DNA of 21,342 nt from Candidatus Dormiibacterota bacterium (GTDB lineage Bacteria; Chloroflexota; Dormibacteria; UBA8260; Bog-877). How positions within the stretch are numbered: position 1 is the first letter of the stretch; every line of letters begins with the position of its first letter. Shown here one piece after another: positions 19,501 to 21,342 of this stretch. The notes under the pieces were generated by a model. The model was not told the DNA's origin. It did not search any database and saw nothing but the letters and a program-made list of their open reading frames with translations. The stretch spans positions 1 through 21,342 of the forward strand of contig PLTL01000102.1 in the NCBI GenBank assembly GCA_003164475.1, given 5' to 3'. The translations under genes were made by a program, and so were the position numbers.

Positions 19501-20764
19501 CGAAGGCCTCGACCAGCGCCCGGCCCGTGTCGGTGCCCCGATCCGGCCCATCCTCAGCCGCGGCACGACGCGCCGCCTCCGTGTTCTCGCCGCTCTGGGA
19601 GGTGGCCAGCCCGGTCAGCCGAACACCTCCAACGGTGCCGGCCGCCTGCCAGTCGCCGATGAGCACTCTGACCGAGCCGTCGTCGAGTTCCCGGACTTGG
19701 ACTGCGGCCGGGCACAGCCCCCGGTGGACGACCTGGTGACGATGCGCGTACGCCACTCCCTCGGCGATCTGGCGCAGGAGTGAGAGCTGCATCTCCATGG
19801 GGATGCCATCCGGGTGTTGCGCGAGCCAGAGGTCGAGGCGCTGGAAGCGCTCGTCAGCCGTGAACACAAGGCCAACGCCGAGCTCATCCTCGACCAGGTC
19901 CCGCGGGCGTAGGAGGCTGTCGTGGGCGAGCCGGGCCGTGAGTCGGTACTCGTGCTGCACCACCCGCCGCGAGCGGGTGACGACCTCGGCAGCGGAGCCA
20001 GGTGGCGTGATGAAGAACCGGATGCGTGCCCGATCGGTCATCACCACGCGGTGGCAGGCCGGCCAGTCCTGGTAGCCATCGCCGTCGGCCAGCGGCTCGT
20101 CATCGAGGACCCAGGAGCCCACCTCGTGCTGGCGCCGCTGCACGAGGCCGATGCGCCCGAGCAAGGTCACGACGGTTCGCTCTATCTCCGGGCTGACGGA
20201 GCGATTCGGCAGGCCCGGCTCGAGGATCCGCTCGCTAATCCCGGGAAGGCCGGCGGGGCGCTCGCTCCCGTCGGGGCAGAAGAGGTCGACGCGCGACCCC
20301 GGCGGCAGCAAGCATCGGAACTCGGGATGGTGGAGGTAGACGGCCTCCTGAACGAACGGCAGGTGGTCTCGTGGATCGATAAACCCCCTGCCACCTTCCC
20401 GGGCCCAGCGGAGCAGTTCGTCGCGCAGCCGAGAGGCGAGGCGCTGCGCCTTGCGACGGGCCAGTTTCAGAGCCGAGTCCTCAGGGCGGTGGCCTTCGCG
20501 GAGCCAGGTTAGGTCGTCCCCTCGCAGAGTGCCCGAGTAGTACTTGAGCTCGATGAGATGAAGTCGACGCCGGCCGAGGAGGAGAAGGTCGACCTCCTGC
20601 CATTTGCCCTGGCCGTCCCGGAACTCCACGTTCGACCAGGCCCGGAACGGGGCTACGTCGGGCATCAGAGCTCGGAGCTGGCTGAGCCCCTCCGCCTCGT
20701 GCGAATAGGGTGACGGGGTCACCTCGACCCAACGCGCAGTCGGAGTCGTCGGCTCAGGGCTCAT
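16529..20764 (-). CDS. pglW: PglW, NERD-domain dual kinase-like protein of type 2 BREX
   Basis: A 1411-residue protein from an ATG at 20764, which has GAGG eight bases upstream. The frame reaches a TTG at 20878, but that extension has no ribosome-binding site and crosses the leader palindrome. Domains in order: a NERD nuclease-related domain (about 20-150) with D59, E72 and K74 in EVDLLLLG and HLIELKYY; a first kinase-like domain (about 255-515) with degenerate motifs, HRGL replacing HRD and DWQ (371-373) replacing DFG; and a second kinase domain (about 540-800) with glycine loop GKGSTAVG (547-554), K573, HRDIKPAN (660-667) and DFS (685-687). Next is a helix-hairpin-helix-like segment, LTVIKGVADATRREI (about 857-871), then roughly 530 residues I cannot assign. 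As first gene it sets expression of the operon. PglW is the serine/threonine kinase specific to type 2 BREX. Identity is strong; nuclease activity of the NERD domain is inferred. Confidence 0.94.
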   Translation of the reverse strand: MSPEPTTPTARWVEVTPSPYSHEAEGLSQLRALMPDVAPFRAWSNVEFRDGQGKWQEVDLLLLGRRRLHLIELKYYSGTLRGDDLTWLREGHRPEDSALKLARRKAQRLASRLRDELLRWAREGGRGFIDPRDHLPFVQEAVYLHHPEFRCLLPPGSRVDLFCPDGSERPAGLPGISERILEPGLPNRSVSPEIERTVVTLLGRIGLVQRRQHEVGSWVLDDEPLADGDGYQDWPACHRVVMTDRARIRFFITPPGSAAEVVTRSRRVVQHEYRLTARLAHDSLLRPRDLVEDELGVGLVFTADERFQRLDLWLAQHPDGIPMEMQLSLLRQIAEGVAYAHRHQVVHRGLCPAAVQVRELDDGSVRVLIGDWQAAGTVGGVRLTGLATSQSGENTEAARRAAAEDGPDRGTDTGRALVEAFEAPEGVWSADADRVRLDVFALGALAYYVVAGRPAAPDRATLRSRLQNDGGLDLAADLPQVQSALRTLVLEATRPTVTGRLSDVGRFLELLAVAEAAVQVPVEVVDPLDAVAGVVLDGRFRLERRLGKGSTAVGLLVADLQAEAGGEVRRVLKVALNEAAGGRLGDEAAVLRVLQHPRLVTLVEELEVGGRACLLLSNAGDETLADALRARPRLSLDLLERWGIDLLEAMVALDKAGINHRDIKPANLGVLEGRGDRTKHLVLLDFSLARAAADSVTAGTPPYLDPFLEAPGRGRYDSSAERYAVAVVLFEMATGRPPVFGDGLSHPLLTTEEATVEPAQFDSSVAAQLVPFFRQALARDAAARHDTATEMLATWRAVFTRVSRPGEDADARRARAVAASPQTRLAEAGLSARAISALEPLAVETAGDLAALDPGRLTVIKGVADATRREIRDRARLWRDRFTTVDAARSVGIDAAENVLDAPLTAMALAAQADRSQRRAARLLLGLDQGLPPFATPGQLAAALGTPRSRAARLIASLRDAWLNDDACRAELSRVSAAALDALERLGGVAAVSELVDAVAATLPMGRDVAADAQARRALASLVGVALGQRQGGGSGTLEFRRGRDGQMAMLATESALLDAADSAAQRAEELVAPTPHDLVVPEARAAELLRGDGTAMQRIDDARLVRLAAALSRTAAVSGRGELHSRELSPQAAVRLALAGLGAQPVTAQEVRGRVRARFPVLAQLPDRPRLDALLLEAGLALEYDEAQRHYHGPAAVVDTSGLASRQVTHVVSAPAGSEVRGHVAERLADSLYRRSFLALGVVADRVDRATELLLLRHDVRIIDVTEVLLKGMRDTAREANLAWALVLASDSATEGSRDAQGLRALVRRSLPRLEATLDGAATEARDRERPLLLTDLAPLARYGHLSILARWTDLSAGRPTAVWALVPQLAGAQGAVIDGRPLPLAAPGQFLRLDAVWLSPEPGAEGVAA

Positions 20765-20772
20765 CGAGGCGG

Positions 20773-20776
20773 CCTC
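20773..20776 (-). promoter_or_regulatory. Ribosome-binding site of pglW
   Basis: Read on the minus strand, GAGG ends eight bases before the ATG at 20764. It decides the start against the upstream TTG at 20878. It is the only internal-independent ribosome-binding site I can identify for the six-gene operon; the downstream genes begin inside the preceding stop codons. Confidence 0.55.
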
Positions 20777-20840
20777 AGGTCCTCTGGAGACGACACAGGC
20801 GCCATTTTCGCGTACCGCGACGGTGGTTGGGGCGATCTGG

Positions 20841-20858
20841 ACTGTTCTAAACGACAGT
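20841..20858. promoter_or_regulatory. Palindromic operator-like site upstream of pglW
   Basis: The sequence ACTGTTCTAAACGACAGT has perfect 5-base arms (ACTGT/ACAGT) around eight bases, giving the pattern CTGT-N8-ACAG. It lies 77-94 bases upstream of the pglW start, where a promoter or operator would be expected. The spacing is formally the same as the enterobacterial LexA box, but actinobacterial SOS boxes follow a different consensus (TCGAAC-N4-GTTCGA), so LexA control is not assumed. The regulator is unknown. A chance 5-base inverted repeat cannot be excluded. Confidence 0.35.
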
Positions 20859-21147
20859 GGGGGCTCCGTCTGGCTCAACCCAGTCGAGCCGGAATCTGTA
20901 CGTTCTCCGCGCCCACCGCCTCCACGAGCGCCTGTGGGAGCTCCTCCTCGCGCTCGCCGAAGGGGCGCATCTCACCCTCTGGCTGATCCTCCACGCCGAG
21001 GGCCCAGCCTCGCTCAGTCGCGCCGTCTCGTGGGCTGCGACCTCCAGTGGCACCCCCCACCTCCCCGCCACAGCCAGCGCCGCGAGCCACGGGAGTGGCG
21101 GCCTCGAGCAGCGCCAGCGCTCACCTCCTGAGGTCAGACGCCACTGA
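20851..21147 (+). pseudogene. Coding-like remnant of an unrecognised gene
   Basis: A plus-strand frame directly after a TAA at 20848-20850 (GTG at 20857) gives about 96 codons with a strongly protein-like core, LYVLRAHRLHERLWELLL then ALAEGAHLTLWLILHAEGP, and G/C at almost every third position from residue 14 on. It ends at a TGA that falls inside the first CCACTGAC repeat. The first dozen residues and the last 30 (Ser/Ala/Gly-rich) look unlike the core. The core resembles the stretch after Walker B in some ATPases, but no Walker motif is present. I read it as an internal piece of a gene broken at both ends, possibly by arrival of the BREX operon on its left and the repeat block on its right. 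It could also be a chance frame or a small intact gene. Function unknown. Confidence 0.3.
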
Positions 21148-21216
21148 CATTTCAGCGCGGCTTTCCACTGACGTCATCCTGCGGTTTCCACTGACATTTC
21201 AGTGAGGGTTTACATC
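21141..21216. repeat. CCACTGAC direct repeats with a 16-bp palindrome
   Basis: Three direct copies of CCACTGAC occur at 21141, 21165 and 21188, spaced 24 and 23 bases. The first and third are identical over 15 bases (CCACTGACATTTCAG), and the second and third share the upstream TTT. The third copy is part of a perfect inverted repeat, CACTGA-CATT-TCAGTG (21189-21204), followed by a GGGTTTACA run ending at 21214. Multiple short terminal repeats ending in a TGT/ACA edge are typical of IS21-family insertion sequence ends, but no istA or istB is visible inside the window. Binding sites for a DNA-binding protein are the alternative. Confidence 0.5.
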
Positions 21217-21342
21217 CAGGGCGCGTCGGTCGGTGGTGAGGTGCAAGACCCGGGGGACGGCCAGCCGCACTCCCACCCAGCGCAGCACCCTCATCTCGAT
21301 GGGGACGGCTGCCGTTGGTGGACGACCAGGATCAGCCCGGCG
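21199..21342 (-). CDS. Possible partial hypothetical protein (5' end off the right edge)
   Basis: A minus-strand frame is open from the right edge for 47 codons and stops at a TGA within the palindrome of the repeat block. It contains an internal ATG at 21294 and the plausible segment MRVLRWVGVRLAVPRVLHL, with fairly high third-position G/C in its second half. The first half is Pro/Arg-rich. Too little is inside the window to assign a family, and a chance frame is equally possible in DNA of this GC content. Confidence 0.2.
   Translation of the reverse strand, partial: RRADPGRPPTAAVPIEMRVLRWVGVRLAVPRVLHLTTDRRALDVNPH

Noticed and set aside
20841..20858. LexA/SOS control of the operon
   Set aside because: The arms match the enterobacterial box pattern, but actinobacterial LexA sites have a different consensus, so the site is reported only as operator-like.
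20765..20878. TTG start for pglW at 20878
   Set aside because: No ribosome-binding site precedes it and the added 38 residues cross the leader palindrome; the ATG at 20764 has GAGG at a good distance.

Overview
The window reads as high-GC bacterial DNA, most likely from an actinobacterium. Most genes have strongly G/C-biased third codon positions and use ATG, GTG, TTG and probably CTG starts. It is a phage-defence locus. About 15.6 kb is one minus-strand operon with the gene set and order of a type 2 BREX (phage growth limitation, Pgl) system: pglW, pglX, pglY, pglZ, brxD, brxHI.

Layout, left to right. 1-424 (minus): start of a gene cut by the left edge, possibly a YbjN/type III-chaperone-like protein. 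425-906: intergenic. 907-2670 (plus): an AIPR-family (abortive infection) protein with a restriction-endonuclease-like N-terminus. 2671-2973: gap between convergent genes. 2974-20764 (minus): the BREX operon, transcribed right to left, with pglW first and brxHI last. 20765-20860: pglW leader with a ribosome-binding site and a CTGT-N8-ACAG palindrome. 20851-21342: a plus-strand coding-like remnant, a block of CCACTGAC direct repeats with a 16-bp palindrome, and a possible minus-strand gene end at the right edge.

How the genes may work together, using family knowledge. PglX is the N6-adenine methyltransferase that marks host DNA. PglW is a kinase with an N-terminal NERD nuclease-like domain. 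PglY and BrxD are P-loop ATPases, PglZ is an alkaline-phosphatase-fold protein, and BrxHI is an Lhr-type superfamily 2 helicase. The AIPR protein would be a separate, possibly suicidal, layer of defence.

The most striking feature read from the sequence is the set of junctions inside the operon. All five are 4-base overlaps of the form NTGA, where the upstream TGA stop overlaps the downstream NTG start: ATGA, TTGA, ATGA, GTGA, CTGA. All four NTG start codons are therefore used in one operon, and the true starts of pglX, pglY and brxHI are not those of the longest or ATG-only reading frames. The system type is known. The coupling architecture, the pseudokinase half of PglW, the lower-GC centre of pglX, the adjacent AIPR gene and the repeat block are the points worth a second look. 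I saw no tRNA, rRNA, CRISPR array or complete insertion sequence.
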